From assembly GCF_008843165.1 (NCBI RefSeq), contig NZ_CP044427.1, forward strand, positions 1,302,001 through 1,366,000: a stretch of DNA of 64,000 nt, in the 5' to 3' direction. The translations under genes were made by a program, and so were the position numbers. The notes under the pieces are model-generated. The model was given only the letters and a program-made list of their open reading frames with translations, ran no database searches and had not been told where the DNA came from. This document shows positions 54,614 through 63,292 of the stretch, in pieces; position 1 is the stretch's first letter, and each line of letters begins with the position of its first letter. This DNA is from Ornithinimicrobium pratense. Lineage in GTDB: Bacteria > Actinomycetota > Actinomycetes > Actinomycetales > Dermatophilaceae.

Positions 54614-54632
54614 TTAGGTAAGGCGACCCTAA
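54614..54632. promoter_or_regulatory. IdeR/DtxR iron box 1
   Basis: TTAGGTAAGGCGACCCTAA matches 16 of 19 positions of the IdeR/DtxR consensus TTAGGTTAGGCTAACCTAA. It lies 29 bp upstream of the siderophore-binding-protein start on the minus strand. In iron-replete cells a DtxR-family repressor bound here should block the operon. Confidence 0.85.
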
Positions 54633-54652
54633 CCTGAGGCCCGGAATAAACC

Positions 54653-54671
54653 AAAGGTCAGCCTAACCTAA
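54653..54671. promoter_or_regulatory. IdeR/DtxR iron box 2
   Basis: AAAGGTCAGCCTAACCTAA matches 15 of 19 consensus positions, with a perfect right half (CTAACCTAA). It is centred 39 bp from box 1, close to four helical turns, so dimers of the repressor could sit on the same DNA face. It lies between this operon and the ppk2 3' end. Confidence 0.75.
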
Positions 54672-54706
54672 ATGGCTGTGACCTTGCTCACCCGTGGTGG
54701 CAGTGG

Positions 54707-55570
54707 TCAGCTCATGTCCTCCCGCCAGCGCCGCTCCACCGGCTTGCCCTCCCGGGCCGCCACCTCTGCGGCATGGTCGGGCACCTCGAGCAGCAGGGAT
54801 CGGTCGGTGCGCTGGTAGCCGGTCGAGGCGGGGCGCTCGGGCATCGTCAGGGGCACCTGTTCGACCTCCGCGTAGGAGATCGAGGACAGCAGGTGGGCCA
54901 TCAGGTTGATGCGGGCCGAGCGCTTGTCATCGGACTCCACGACGTGCCACCGCGCCGGCTCGACGTCCGTGTGGACGAACATCTCGTCCTTGGCCCGGCT
55001 GTAGTCCTCCCAACGGGTCAGGCTCTCCAGGTCGGTCTGCGACAGCTTCCACCGGCGCATCGGGTCCTCCAGCCGGGACTGGAAGCGGCGCACCTGCTCG
55101 TCGTCGCTGACCGAGAACCAGTACTTGCGCAGGATGATGCCGTCCTCGATGAGCATCCGCTCGAAGATCGGGCACTGTCGCAGGAACCGGCGATGCTCCT
55201 CCGGGGTGCAGTAACCCATGACCCGCTCGACACCGGCCCGGTTGTACCAGGAGCGGTCGAAGAGCCGGATCTCGCCTGCGGCCGGCAGCTGCTCGACGTA
55301 GCGCTGGAAGTACCACTGGGTCTTCTGTCGCTCGGTGGGGGTTGGCAGCGCGACGATCTGGGCGACCCGGGGGGAGAGGTACTCGGTCACCCGCTTGATC
55401 GCCCCACCCTTGCCGGCGGCGTCGCGGCCCTCGAAGACGACAACGACACGCTGGCCGCGCTCGCGGACCCACTCCTGCATCTGCACTAGCTCCTGCTGCA
55501 GGCGCAGCAGCTCCGACTCGTAGATCTTGCGGTTGAGCTTGGGGACCTTACTCTCGGACTTGGGCGTCAT
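54707..55570 (-). CDS. ppk2: Polyphosphate kinase 2
   Basis: 287 residues from ATG 55570. PPK2 catalytic features: Walker A-like FEGRDAAGKGGAIKR (about residue 48), the lid LFDRSWYNRAGVERVMGYC near 105, and Walker B in FERMLIEDGIILRKYWFSVS. It transfers phosphate between polyphosphate and nucleotides (class I, NDP to NTP, by length and lid). The gene is alone, upstream of and on the same strand as the iron operon. No polyphosphate partner gene is close. Confidence 0.93.
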   Translation of the reverse strand: MTPKSESKVPKLNRKIYESELLRLQQELVQMQEWVRERGQRVVVVFEGRDAAGKGGAIKRVTEYLSPRVAQIVALPTPTERQKTQWYFQRYVEQLPAAGEIRLFDRSWYNRAGVERVMGYCTPEEHRRFLRQCPIFERMLIEDGIILRKYWFSVSDDEQVRRFQSRLEDPMRRWKLSQTDLESLTRWEDYSRAKDEMFVHTDVEPARWHVVESDDKRSARINLMAHLLSSISYAEVEQVPLTMPERPASTGYQRTDRSLLLEVPDHAAEVAAREGKPVERRWREDMS

Positions 55571-55630
55571 TCACCCATGGTGCCACCACGGCGTCAGCGA
55601 GGCGCGGTGTGTTGTCGTACAGTTGTTCGT

Positions 55631-55990
55631 ATGTCGAGCGGACCTCCTGGCTGGCCCGACCGGGTGCCGCCGGCCGGTGTGCCCGGTTGGGAGCAGGCAG
55701 CCGTGACCTGGCTGCTCGACCAGTGCCCGGCCGACTACCGGGGGTATGCCGCGTGGCGGCGCCACCCGGCCGCCCTGGCCTGGGTCGCCACCCGTCACCT
55801 GGAGGCCCAGCTGGCGGCGATGCGCGGCGCCTGGCGGGACGTGCGTCCCGAGCTGGGGCCGGTCCTGCCGCCCGGCTCGATCGGGGACGTGCTGGAGTCG
55901 CTGGCCCGCGAGGGGCTACGGCTGCGCGCCAACCACCGCGCGGCGGGGCTGCTGCTCGAAGCACTGCGGCTGCGGGCACCCATCCGTTAA
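55631..55990 (+). CDS. Conserved hypothetical protein
   Basis: 119 residues from ATG 55631 (MSSGPPGWPDRVPPAG). It is rich in Ala, Leu, Arg and Trp, with helices WEQAAVTWLLDQCPADYRGYAAW, ALAWVATRHLEAQLAAMRGAWR and VLESLAREGLRLRANHRAAGLLLEALRL. It appears soluble and all-alpha. I recognise the type as a small protein common in Actinomycetes but with no known function. It is divergent from ppk2 and 11 bp before the BCCT gene. Confidence 0.7.
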   Translation: MSSGPPGWPDRVPPAGVPGWEQAAVTWLLDQCPADYRGYAAWRRHPAALAWVATRHLEAQLAAMRGAWRDVRPELGPVLPPGSIGDVLESLAREGLRLRANHRAAGLLLEALRLRAPIR

Positions 55991-56001
55991 GGTCACTCGG
56001 C

Positions 56002-58047
56002 ATGGCAGCCTCCAACGCCTCCGACCCGCCTACGCCCACTACCCCGCTGCCGCGGCCCACGGGCTGGTCGGCCATCTCCAGACCAGTGTTCTTCCCCGCC
56101 TCCGCCGTCATCCTCGGGCTCCTCGTGCTGACCATCGTGCTGAGCTGGGCGGCTGGGGATGAGCTCGACCAGGCCACCGCCCAGGTCAACTCGGTCATCA
56201 CCGACGGGGTTGGCTGGTGGTACGTCATCGCCGTCAACATCTTCTTGATCTTCACCATCTACTGCGCGGTCTCCCGGATCGGGCTGATCCGGCTGGGTCG
56301 GGACGACGAGGAGCCTGAGTTCGGGGTCCTGTCCTGGTTCCTCATGCTCTTCAGCGCGGGGATGGGGATCGGGCTGGTCTTCTTCAGTGTCGCCGAGCCG
56401 CTAAGCCACTACGTCATCCCGCCCGAGGCCTTCGGCGACGAGCCGGAGTCCCTGCAGGCCGCACAGGACTCGGTCGGGCTGATGATGCTGCAGTGGGGAC
56501 TGCACCCGTGGGGCATCTACGCCGTGGTCGGCCTGGGCCTGGCCTACATGTCCTTCCGCCGGGGTCGCCCGCTCGCGATCCGGTGGCTGCTGGAGCCGCT
56601 GCTCGGGCGTCAGCGCGTGGAAGGGTGGATCGGGCACACGATCGACACCATCGCCATCGTGGGCACGCTCTTCGGCGTCGCCACCTCCTTCGGCTTCGGC
56701 GTCAGCCAGATCATCGGTGGCCTGGAGTTCCTCGGGTGGGCCCAGAGCTCTCCCTGGCTCATCATCGGGCTCATCGCCGGGATCACCGCCATCGCGGTGT
56801 GGTCGGTCGTCAGCGGAGTACACAAGGGCCTGAAGTGGTTGTCGAACTTCAACATGACCATCACGGCGTTGCTGGCGGTCGTGGTGTTCATCCTGGGTCC
56901 CACGGTCTTCCTGCTCAAGGCCTTCCCGCAGAACGTCGGCAACTATCTCGGTCAGCTGCCGACCGCCATGTGGCAGACCGGGCCGTTCACCACCGACGGC
57001 TGGGAAGCGGCCTGGCCGATCTTCTACTGGGGCTGGTGGACCAGCTGGGCCCCCTTCGTCGGGATGTTCATCGCCCGGATCTCCCGCGGGAGGACCATCC
57101 GCGAGTTCGTGCTGGGGGTCATCCTGGCGCCGACCATGACGAGCCTGATCTGGTTCACCATCTTCGGTGACTCCGCGATCCTCTTCCAGCGCGAGCAGGG
57201 CGGCCTGGCCATCGAGGACCCGACGACCGGGGAGATGACGGTCGACAGCACCACCACGTTGTTCGCCTTCTTCGAGTACCTCCCCGGCGGGATGGCCACC
57301 GTGCTCAGCGTCGTCGCCATGGTCGTCATCGTCTTCTTCTTCGTCACCTCCTCCGACTCCGGGTCGCTGGTCATCGACATGCTGGCCTCCGGGGGCAGCA
57401 CGCAGACCCCCACCCTGACCAGGGTCTACTGGACAATTCTCGAGGGTGCGGTCGCCGCGGCCCTGCTGGTGGTCGGCGGCAGCGTGGCACTGACCGCGCT
57501 GCAGACCCTGTCGATCTCGACCGCGCTGCCCTTCTCACTCATCCTGGCCCTGGCCTGCCTGTCCCTGCTCCGGGCCTTCCGGCACGAGGTGGCGACGATG
57601 CCCCACTACATCGAGGTGCTGTCCCAGCCGCCGCGGGGTGGGGCCGCGGAGCAGCCCAGGCCCAGCACGGGCTGGCGACCGGGACGCCAGCTCGGCGGGG
57701 TGTCCGCGACACTGGCCGGCATGCGGCCCCCCGCGCCCCCGCCCGGGCAGCGCCCCGGGCAGGACTCGACCTCGATCCTGCACTACCGGCACCTGGGGAC
57801 GGCTCCCCGCGTCGATGCCGAGACCGGCCAGGTGGACGTGCAGGTCGTGCAGGACCCCCTGGCCGGCGAGGTCTTCGAGACTGCGGAGTTCGCCGCCTCC
57901 CAGGAGTTCCTCGACCAGGGCGGGACACCGCCCGCGACGGAGCCGCCGGAGCCCGAGGCGGTGGCTGAGGATGGGCCTGAAGGCGGGGACGACGACGCTG
58001 ACACGACTGATGGCCAGGCTTCTCGCAGGGAGCCCGACGTAGACTGA
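56002..58047 (+). CDS. BCCT-family betaine/choline/carnitine transporter
   Basis: 681 residues from ATG 56002. Twelve membrane helices are expected. The glycine-rich Na+/substrate stretch [21 protein letters not shown] near residue 118 is close to BetP. The Trp-rich signature [29 protein letters not shown] lies near 345. A long soluble C-terminal tail of about 150 residues (Pro/Gly/Asp-rich) extends from about 530. In BetP the C-terminus senses osmotic stress, though this tail is not obviously homologous. Na+-driven uptake of glycine betaine or choline as osmoprotectant is the likely role. Confidence 0.92.
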   Translation: MAASNASDPPTPTTPLPRPTGWSAISRPVFFPASAVILGLLVLTIVLSWAAGDELDQATAQVNSVITDGVGWWYVIAVNIFLIFTIYCAVSRIGLIRLGRDDEEPEFGVLSWFLMLFSAGMGIGLVFFSVAEPLSHYVIPPEAFGDEPESLQAAQDSVGLMMLQWGLHPWGIYAVVGLGLAYMSFRRGRPLAIRWLLEPLLGRQRVEGWIGHTIDTIAIVGTLFGVATSFGFGVSQIIGGLEFLGWAQSSPWLIIGLIAGITAIAVWSVVSGVHKGLKWLSNFNMTITALLAVVVFILGPTVFLLKAFPQNVGNYLGQLPTAMWQTGPFTTDGWEAAWPIFYWGWWTSWAPFVGMFIARISRGRTIREFVLGVILAPTMTSLIWFTIFGDSAILFQREQGGLAIEDPTTGEMTVDSTTTLFAFFEYLPGGMATVLSVVAMVVIVFFFVTSSDSGSLVIDMLASGGSTQTPTLTRVYWTILEGAVAAALLVVGGSVALTALQTLSISTALPFSLILALACLSLLRAFRHEVATMPHYIEVLSQPPRGGAAEQPRPSTGWRPGRQLGGVSATLAGMRPPAPPPGQRPGQDSTSILHYRHLGTAPRVDAETGQVDVQVVQDPLAGEVFETAEFAASQEFLDQGGTPPATEPPEPEAVAEDGPEGGDDDADTTDGQASRREPDVD

Positions 58048-58087
58048 CGGGGCTCAGCCGACGCCGCCCTACCACCGGAGGACGACC

Positions 58088-59971
58088 GTGCCCCTCATGC
58101 GGACCATCACCGGCCCGACAGATCTCAAGCGGTTGACCCCCCGTCAGGTAGGGATCCTCGCCCAAGAGATCCGGGACTACCTCATCGAGTCCGTCTCCCG
58201 CACCGGCGGCCACCTCGGTCCCAACCTGGGGGTGGTTGAGCTGACCATCGCGCTGCACCGCGTCTTCAACTCCCCACGCGACACGCTGCTCTTCGACACC
58301 GGGCACATCGCCTACGTGCACAAGCTGCTCACCGGCCGGCACGACTTCTCCACGCTGCGCCAGCAGGGGGGCCTCTCCGGCTACCCGAGCCGGACCGAGT
58401 CTGACCACGACGTCATCGAGAACAGCCACGCCTCTTCCTCGCTGTCCTGGGCGATCGGCATCGCCAAGGCCCGCGAATTGCAGGGGGAGACAGGGCGGCA
58501 TACCGTGGCGGTCATCGGCGACGGTGCGCTCACCGGGGGCATGGTCTGGGAGGCGCTGAACAACATCGCCGAGAACAGAGATCTCCCGCTCATCATCGTC
58601 ATCAACGACAACGAGCGCTCCTACGCCGCCACCCGAGGCGGCATGGCCGACTACCTCGCCTCGCTGCGGGCGACCCAGGAGTATGAGGAAGTGCTGTCCT
58701 GGGGCAAGCGTCAGCTCAAGCGCACCCCGCTGGTCGGCCGGCAGGTCTACGAGACCCTGCACGGGATGAAGAAGGGGCTGAAGGACATCGTCAGCCCCCA
58801 GGGGATGTTCGAGGACCTGGGGCTGAAGTATCTCGGCCCGGTGGACGGCCACGACGTGGACGCCATGGAGACCGCGTTGCGCCGCGCCCACGACTTCGGT
58901 GGCGTGGTGCTGGTGCACGCGATCACTGAGAAGGGCCACGGCTACGACCCTGCGACCCAGGACGAGGCGGACCGATTCCACGCCGTCGGCGTCATCAACC
59001 CTGAGACCGGACTGCCACTGGAGCTGTCCGGCCGGTCCTGGACCGATGAGGTCAGCGAGGAGATGGTCCGGCTGGGCAAGGAGCGCCCGGACATCGTGGC
59101 GATCACCGCGTCCATGCTCATCCCGGTGGGCCTGCAGCCGTTCGCCGAGCGCTTTCCCGACCGCGTCTTCGATGTCGGCATCGCCGAGCAGCATGCGGTC
59201 GCGATGGCGGCGGGCCTGTCCTACGCCGGACTGCACCCCGTCGTGTGCATCTACTCCACCTTCCTCAACCGCGCCTTCGACCAGCTCCTCATGGATTGCG
59301 CCCTCCACCGGCAGGGGGTCACCTTCGTCCTGGACCGGGCCGGCGTCACCGGCACCGACGGGGCTAGCCACAACGGCATGTGGGACCTCACCCTGCTCGG
59401 GATGGTGCCCGGCATCCACGTCGCCGCGCCCCGGGACGGCCAGCAGGTGGCGCGTGCCCTGCGCGAGGCGGTGGCGATCGAGGACGCGCCCTCGGTCCTG
59501 CGTTTCCCCAAGGGCACCGTCAGCGCCCCGATCGAGGCGGTTCGGCGGCACGGCACGGTGGACGTGCTGCGCGACGTCGAAGGGGCCGCGGACGCGGCCG
59601 ACGGGCCGGTCGACCTGGTGCTCGTGGGCGCGGGGGCGATGGCCGTCACCGCCCTCGAGATCGCCGACAAGCTCTACGCCGAGGGTCGATCGGTGATGGT
59701 CGTGGACCCACGGTGGGTGCTGCCGGTGAGCGAGGACCTGGTCGAGCTGGCCCGGAACGCCCGGCACGTCGGCGTCGTGGAGGATGCCCTGGTCGGGGGC
59801 CTGGCCGGTCGGATCACCGAGGCCCTGGCGGCCGCGGACGTCCGGGTGCCCGTGCACGCCTACGGCATCCCGCACGAGTTCCTCGACCACGGGTCGCGAG
59901 GCCAGGTGCTGGACCGGGTGGGTCTGACCGCCGACCCGATCGCGACATCGCTGGCAGCCCAGCTGGCGTGA
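58088..59971 (+). CDS. dxs: 1-deoxy-D-xylulose-5-phosphate synthase
   Basis: 627 residues from GTG 58088, with GGAGG eight bases upstream (ATG 58097 is a second option). Thiamine-diphosphate enzyme: [20 protein letters not shown] binds TPP/Mg2+, and [20 protein letters not shown] carries the catalytic Glu. [20 protein letters not shown] and the C-terminal transketolase domain follow. It makes DXP from pyruvate and glyceraldehyde-3-phosphate, the first step of the MEP isoprenoid pathway. Its TGA overlaps the next GTG. The UbiA cluster and quinone synthesis in the cell would depend on this supply. Confidence 0.96.
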   Translation: MPLMRTITGPTDLKRLTPRQVGILAQEIRDYLIESVSRTGGHLGPNLGVVELTIALHRVFNSPRDTLLFDTGHIAYVHKLLTGRHDFSTLRQQGGLSGYPSRTESDHDVIENSHASSSLSWAIGIAKARELQGETGRHTVAVIGDGALTGGMVWEALNNIAENRDLPLIIVINDNERSYAATRGGMADYLASLRATQEYEEVLSWGKRQLKRTPLVGRQVYETLHGMKKGLKDIVSPQGMFEDLGLKYLGPVDGHDVDAMETALRRAHDFGGVVLVHAITEKGHGYDPATQDEADRFHAVGVINPETGLPLELSGRSWTDEVSEEMVRLGKERPDIVAITASMLIPVGLQPFAERFPDRVFDVGIAEQHAVAMAAGLSYAGLHPVVCIYSTFLNRAFDQLLMDCALHRQGVTFVLDRAGVTGTDGASHNGMWDLTLLGMVPGIHVAAPRDGQQVARALREAVAIEDAPSVLRFPKGTVSAPIEAVRRHGTVDVLRDVEGAADAADGPVDLVLVGAGAMAVTALEIADKLYAEGRSVMVVDPRWVLPVSEDLVELARNARHVGVVEDALVGGLAGRITEALAAADVRVPVHAYGIPHEFLDHGSRGQVLDRVGLTADPIATSLAAQLA

Positions 59972-60876
59972 CGCGGGTCGCGCTCGTCCTGAACCCGGCC
60001 CTGCCGCGGTCGGGCGCGGCGCGGGAGGCGGTGGCGGCGGCGTGCGCCGGGGCCGGCCTGGAGCAGCCCTTGCTCCTGCGGACCAGCGTCGCGCAGGTGG
60101 GCGCGGCCCAGGCGAGAAAGGCTCTGGCCGCCGGGGCCGACAGGATCCTCGTCGCGGGGGGAGACGGCACCGTCCGCGCCGTCGCAGGTGCCCTCCGCGC
60201 CCGGCAGGACGTCGTGCTGGGTGTCGTCCCGGTCGGCACGGCCAACCTGTTCGCACGAGGGCTTGGCTTGCCGACGCGGGACCTGGGGCGGGCTGCCCAT
60301 CTCGCGGTGACCGGCCCCGCGCTGCCGGTCGACCTCGGGTGGGCCGAGCTGACGAACCACACGGGCGCGAGCACCGAGCACCCCTTCCTGGTCGTGGTCG
60401 GCCTGGGCCACGATGCGGACGCGGTGGCCGCGCTGCACCCGGCGCTGAAGCGGCGGCTGCGCTGGCTGGCCTACTTCGAGCCCGGGCTGCGCCGGCTTGC
60501 CCGTCCCGGTCGCCCCGTGACGTTCAGCCTGGACGGGGAGGTCGAGAGCACCGAGCAGCTGTGGAGCATCCTGGCCGTCAGCAGCGCCCGCCTGCCGGGG
60601 GGAGCCCGCCTCGTGCCCGGTGCCCGCCCCGACGACGGGCTGCTGCACGTGGTCCTTGTCGCGCCGCGGCGGCTCACCGACTGGGCCCGGGTCGCGCGCA
60701 CCGGGCTCAGCGGAAGGCATACCCCTCACCCGGCCCTGCGCTACCGACAGGGTTGCCGGCTCACGGTGCGACCGAGCGAGCCGGCGCTGGTGCAGGTGGA
60801 CGGAGACGTGATGGTCGATATCGTGAGGGCCCACATCGAGATCCGGCCGGGGGCGCTTCGCGTCGCCTGCCCGTGA
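59968..60876 (+). CDS. Diacylglycerol kinase-family lipid kinase
   Basis: 302 residues from GTG 59968, overlapping dxs by 4 bp (GTGA). The catalytic domain shows [20 protein letters not shown] (GGDGT motif) and [16 protein letters not shown], both typical of DagK/YegS-type kinases, plus a C-terminal beta-sandwich with VQVDGDVM. It would phosphorylate diacylglycerol or a related lipid such as a prenol or sphingoid base. Length is normal. It may be transcribed with dxs and the downstream App1-like gene. Confidence 0.85.
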   Translation: MTRVALVLNPALPRSGAAREAVAAACAGAGLEQPLLLRTSVAQVGAAQARKALAAGADRILVAGGDGTVRAVAGALRARQDVVLGVVPVGTANLFARGLGLPTRDLGRAAHLAVTGPALPVDLGWAELTNHTGASTEHPFLVVVGLGHDADAVAALHPALKRRLRWLAYFEPGLRRLARPGRPVTFSLDGEVESTEQLWSILAVSSARLPGGARLVPGARPDDGLLHVVLVAPRRLTDWARVARTGLSGRHTPHPALRYRQGCRLTVRPSEPALVQVDGDVMVDIVRAHIEIRPGALRVACP

Positions 60877-60925
60877 GCTCCGGCCGACCGCCCGTGACCG
60901 ACGACCCCTGTCGAGGAGACCCACC

Positions 60926-62107
60926 GTGCGTGCTATTGCCGCCCAGATCAGCCACCTATCGCGAGGCATCCTGACCCGCCCCCGGGACGGACGGCGGATC
61001 CTGGAGATGCTGCAGGAGGCGCCGAAAGGTTCGCTGGACGAGATCATCGCCACCGTCGACCTGCCCACCGTGCAGGCCTCGATGCGCCGCACCGCCTTCG
61101 GCCACCGTCCGCAGGTGGTCGACCTGCTGCTGCGGGAGCGGATCGAGGAGCTGTCGCTGGAGTCCGTCGCCGAGGTGATCGGGGCGATGCACAAGGGTCG
61201 GACCTCGCGGCACGCCCAGGAGGCCATCGTTGAGGCGCTGACCGCGCGGACGGGGCAGGAGTTCGACACCCTGAAGAACCTGCTCAACTCCACGGGTGAC
61301 CACCACGACCTGGAGCACCTGGTCTTCGAGGACCTCGACGAGGACCTGGGGGAGCGGCTGCTGGAGCACATCGCCGAGCAGGCCGGCGACAACCACGGTT
61401 CCGACCTCCGGGTGCTCTCCGACATCGACGACACCGTCAAGTGCGTCATCCACGACCGTCGCTATCCCAAGGGGACGATCTACCCCGGCGTGGTCTCGCT
61501 GCTGACCAAGCTGGACAAGGGCGCCGCGGCCGAGCCGAACCGGCCGGGCGACCTCACCTTCGTCACCGCCCGGCCGGGTGGTCCGCAGGGTCTGATCGAG
61601 CAGTACACCAGGGGCAAGCTGTCCTACCTCGGGTTGCCGCCGCACTCGGTGATGGGCGGTTCCTTCCTCAACCTGCACACGAGGAACGCCATCGCCGAGC
61701 GCAAACTGCAGAACATGGACCGGGACCGTCGGCTCTTCCCCGAGGCGCGGATGGTCTTCGTCGGTGACAGCGGGCAGGCCGACGGGGACGTCGGCGCGCA
61801 GATGCACGAGCGGGACCCGGACCACATCGTGGGCACCCTGCTGCACAACGTCACCGAGCTGGACGAGGCGCGGCGGCAGGAGTGGGCGAACAAGGGGGTC
61901 CACGTCTTCGACACCTACGCCGGCGCGGCCGCCCACGCGGTGCGCCTCGGCCTCATCCGGGTCGACCAGGCCCGGGAGGTGGCCGAGGACGTCCGGGTCG
62001 GGCTTCGGGTGCTGCACCTGACCCCGGACCAACGCTCGCGGCTGCAGGACGACCTCGCTGCCGACGAGGAGCAGATCGAGGTGCTGGCCGCCGGCGCGAG
62101 GTCGTGA
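60926..62107 (+). CDS. App1-like phosphatidate phosphatase-domain protein
   Basis: 393 residues from GTG 60926, with AGGAGACCC upstream. The central App1/DUF2183 domain has the HAD-type motif LSDIDDTVKCVIHDRRYP (DxDxT), RLFPEARMVFVGDSGQADGD and a conserved YPGV. An N-terminal 140-residue helical region (LLRERIEELSLESVAEVIGAMH) resembles a death-domain-like or armadillo-type helix bundle and is not part of the usual App1 domain. Yeast App1 is a Mg2+-dependent phosphatidate phosphatase. With the adjacent lipid kinase this suggests opposed phosphorylation and dephosphorylation of lipids, as inference. Confidence 0.82.
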   Translation: MRAIAAQISHLSRGILTRPRDGRRILEMLQEAPKGSLDEIIATVDLPTVQASMRRTAFGHRPQVVDLLLRERIEELSLESVAEVIGAMHKGRTSRHAQEAIVEALTARTGQEFDTLKNLLNSTGDHHDLEHLVFEDLDEDLGERLLEHIAEQAGDNHGSDLRVLSDIDDTVKCVIHDRRYPKGTIYPGVVSLLTKLDKGAAAEPNRPGDLTFVTARPGGPQGLIEQYTRGKLSYLGLPPHSVMGGSFLNLHTRNAIAERKLQNMDRDRRLFPEARMVFVGDSGQADGDVGAQMHERDPDHIVGTLLHNVTELDEARRQEWANKGVHVFDTYAGAAAHAVRLGLIRVDQAREVAEDVRVGLRVLHLTPDQRSRLQDDLAADEEQIEVLAAGARS

Positions 62108-62118
62108 CCAGGGCCGGG

Positions 62119-62988
62119 TTACAGCGCGGCTGCCACCGCCTCGGCGAAGAGCAGGTCGGCGTCCGCGGCACATCCGCGTGAGCTGAACCACCGGGAGACG
62201 TTGACGCAGTCCCGGTGCAGCAGCTCCGGCCCGCGCGGGTTGGACACCACGTCGACGACCTGCGGCAGGTCGATGGCGAGCACGACCTCGCCGTGCAGCA
62301 ACAGGTTGTAGGCCGAGAGGTCACCGTGGGCCCAGCCGAGCTCGGCCAGGCCGAGCACGATGGCGCGCACCTGCCCCCAGCAGTGCGCGAGTAGCTCGCT
62401 GGACGGGCGGACCTGGGCCAGTCGGGGCGCCGCCTGACCGTCCGGGCTGCCGACGAACTCCATCATCAGCTCGCTGCCCTGCACCGAGACCGGGTAGGGC
62501 ACCGCCACGCCCGCGGACCAGGCTGTGCGCAGGGCATCCCACTCCGCGGCGGACCAGCGCCCGGCCGCGACCTCGCGGCCATAGGAGGATCCGCGCTCCA
62601 AGGCTCGCTGGTCCCGGCTGCGCCGGACCCCACGCCCCTCAACGTAGACGCTGCTGCGGTGGAAGCTGCTGTGCTCGGCGCCGCGGTATCGCTTGACCGC
62701 GAGCAGGCAGGACTCCACCGGGCTGACGTGCTCGGCGGCCCGCTCGACCAGGAAGACGTCGGCCTCCTTGCCGGTCTTGAGCACGCCAAGCTCGGTGTCG
62801 ACGGCGCCGGCGTCCACGACCAGCCAGGGGGGCACCGGGGCAGGTCCTCGGCTGCTGCGGTCGACGGCCCAGTAGGTCGTGGCGCGTCGGCCGTCCGTGG
62901 CTATCTCGGGCTGGTCGACGCGGACGTAGTCGAAGGTGAAGAAGGGGTCGATCTCACCCGTCGGCTGACGGGGGCCTGCAGTGGGCAC
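62119..62988 (-). CDS. RIO-type serine kinase
   Basis: 289 residues from GTG 62988, with AGGAG on its strand. The RIO fold is visible: LGVLKTGKEADVFLVERA (glycine-poor ATP loop), CLLAVKRYRG (Lys), LGLAELGWAHGDLSAYNLLLHG (the catalytic Asp-x-x-x-x-Asn) and VVLAIDLPQVVD (metal Asp). RIO kinases/ATPases act in ribosome maturation in archaea and eukaryotes, but the bacterial role is unknown. A stronger site, AAAGGAGGAGCAG before ATG 63046, is out of frame by one base. A one-base indel in a C4 run at 63022-63032 would extend the protein by about 19 residues (MSDSVPGPGPAPP...). Confidence 0.88.
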   Translation of the reverse strand: MPTAGPRQPTGEIDPFFTFDYVRVDQPEIATDGRRATTYWAVDRSSRGPAPVPPWLVVDAGAVDTELGVLKTGKEADVFLVERAAEHVSPVESCLLAVKRYRGAEHSSFHRSSVYVEGRGVRRSRDQRALERGSSYGREVAAGRWSAAEWDALRTAWSAGVAVPYPVSVQGSELMMEFVGSPDGQAAPRLAQVRPSSELLAHCWGQVRAIVLGLAELGWAHGDLSAYNLLLHGEVVLAIDLPQVVDVVSNPRGPELLHRDCVNVSRWFSSRGCAADADLLFAEAVAAAL

Positions 62989-63292
62989 GGGAACTCCTGG
63001 AGAGAAGGGTGGCGCTGGTCCGGGGACCGGGGACGCTGTCGGACATCTGCTCCTCCTTTCCTCTGGGCGCGGCCGCGCCGTGCCGGGTGCCCGGGTCAGG
63101 CCGGGCGTTGTCCCCCGATGGTGGGGGAGGTGGTTGCGCGGTCGCAAGGGATTTTCCGCTGCGCCCGCGCGCAGCGGCGACAGTCGACCCGGCCGTGTGG
63201 CGTGCCACGCGTGTGTCCTCGGCCGCGGCGCCGCAGCACCAGTCGAGAGGCTGGCGGGCTCGGATGCGCGGTCTGGTCACCGCTCGGACGGG
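62989..63292. other. Non-coding gap between the RIO kinase and NhaC genes
   Basis: About 304 bp with no supported gene. It contains the strong ribosome site AAAGGAGG on the minus strand at 63047-63059 that belongs to the RIO gene (see that entry). Several GC-rich self-complementary stretches (for example GCGGCCGCGC at 63068-63077) are present. Short plus-strand frames here have poor codon patterns and I reject them. The region should carry the RIO promoter. Confidence 0.6.

Noticed and set aside
57539..60256. A 905-codon minus-strand frame opposite the BCCT and dxs genes
   Set aside because: It is antisense to two certain genes and shows no recognisable domain.
62954..63046. A 30-residue leader peptide before the RIO gene
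   Set aside because: Its strong ribosome site is better explained as the RIO gene's own start, displaced by a one-base indel.
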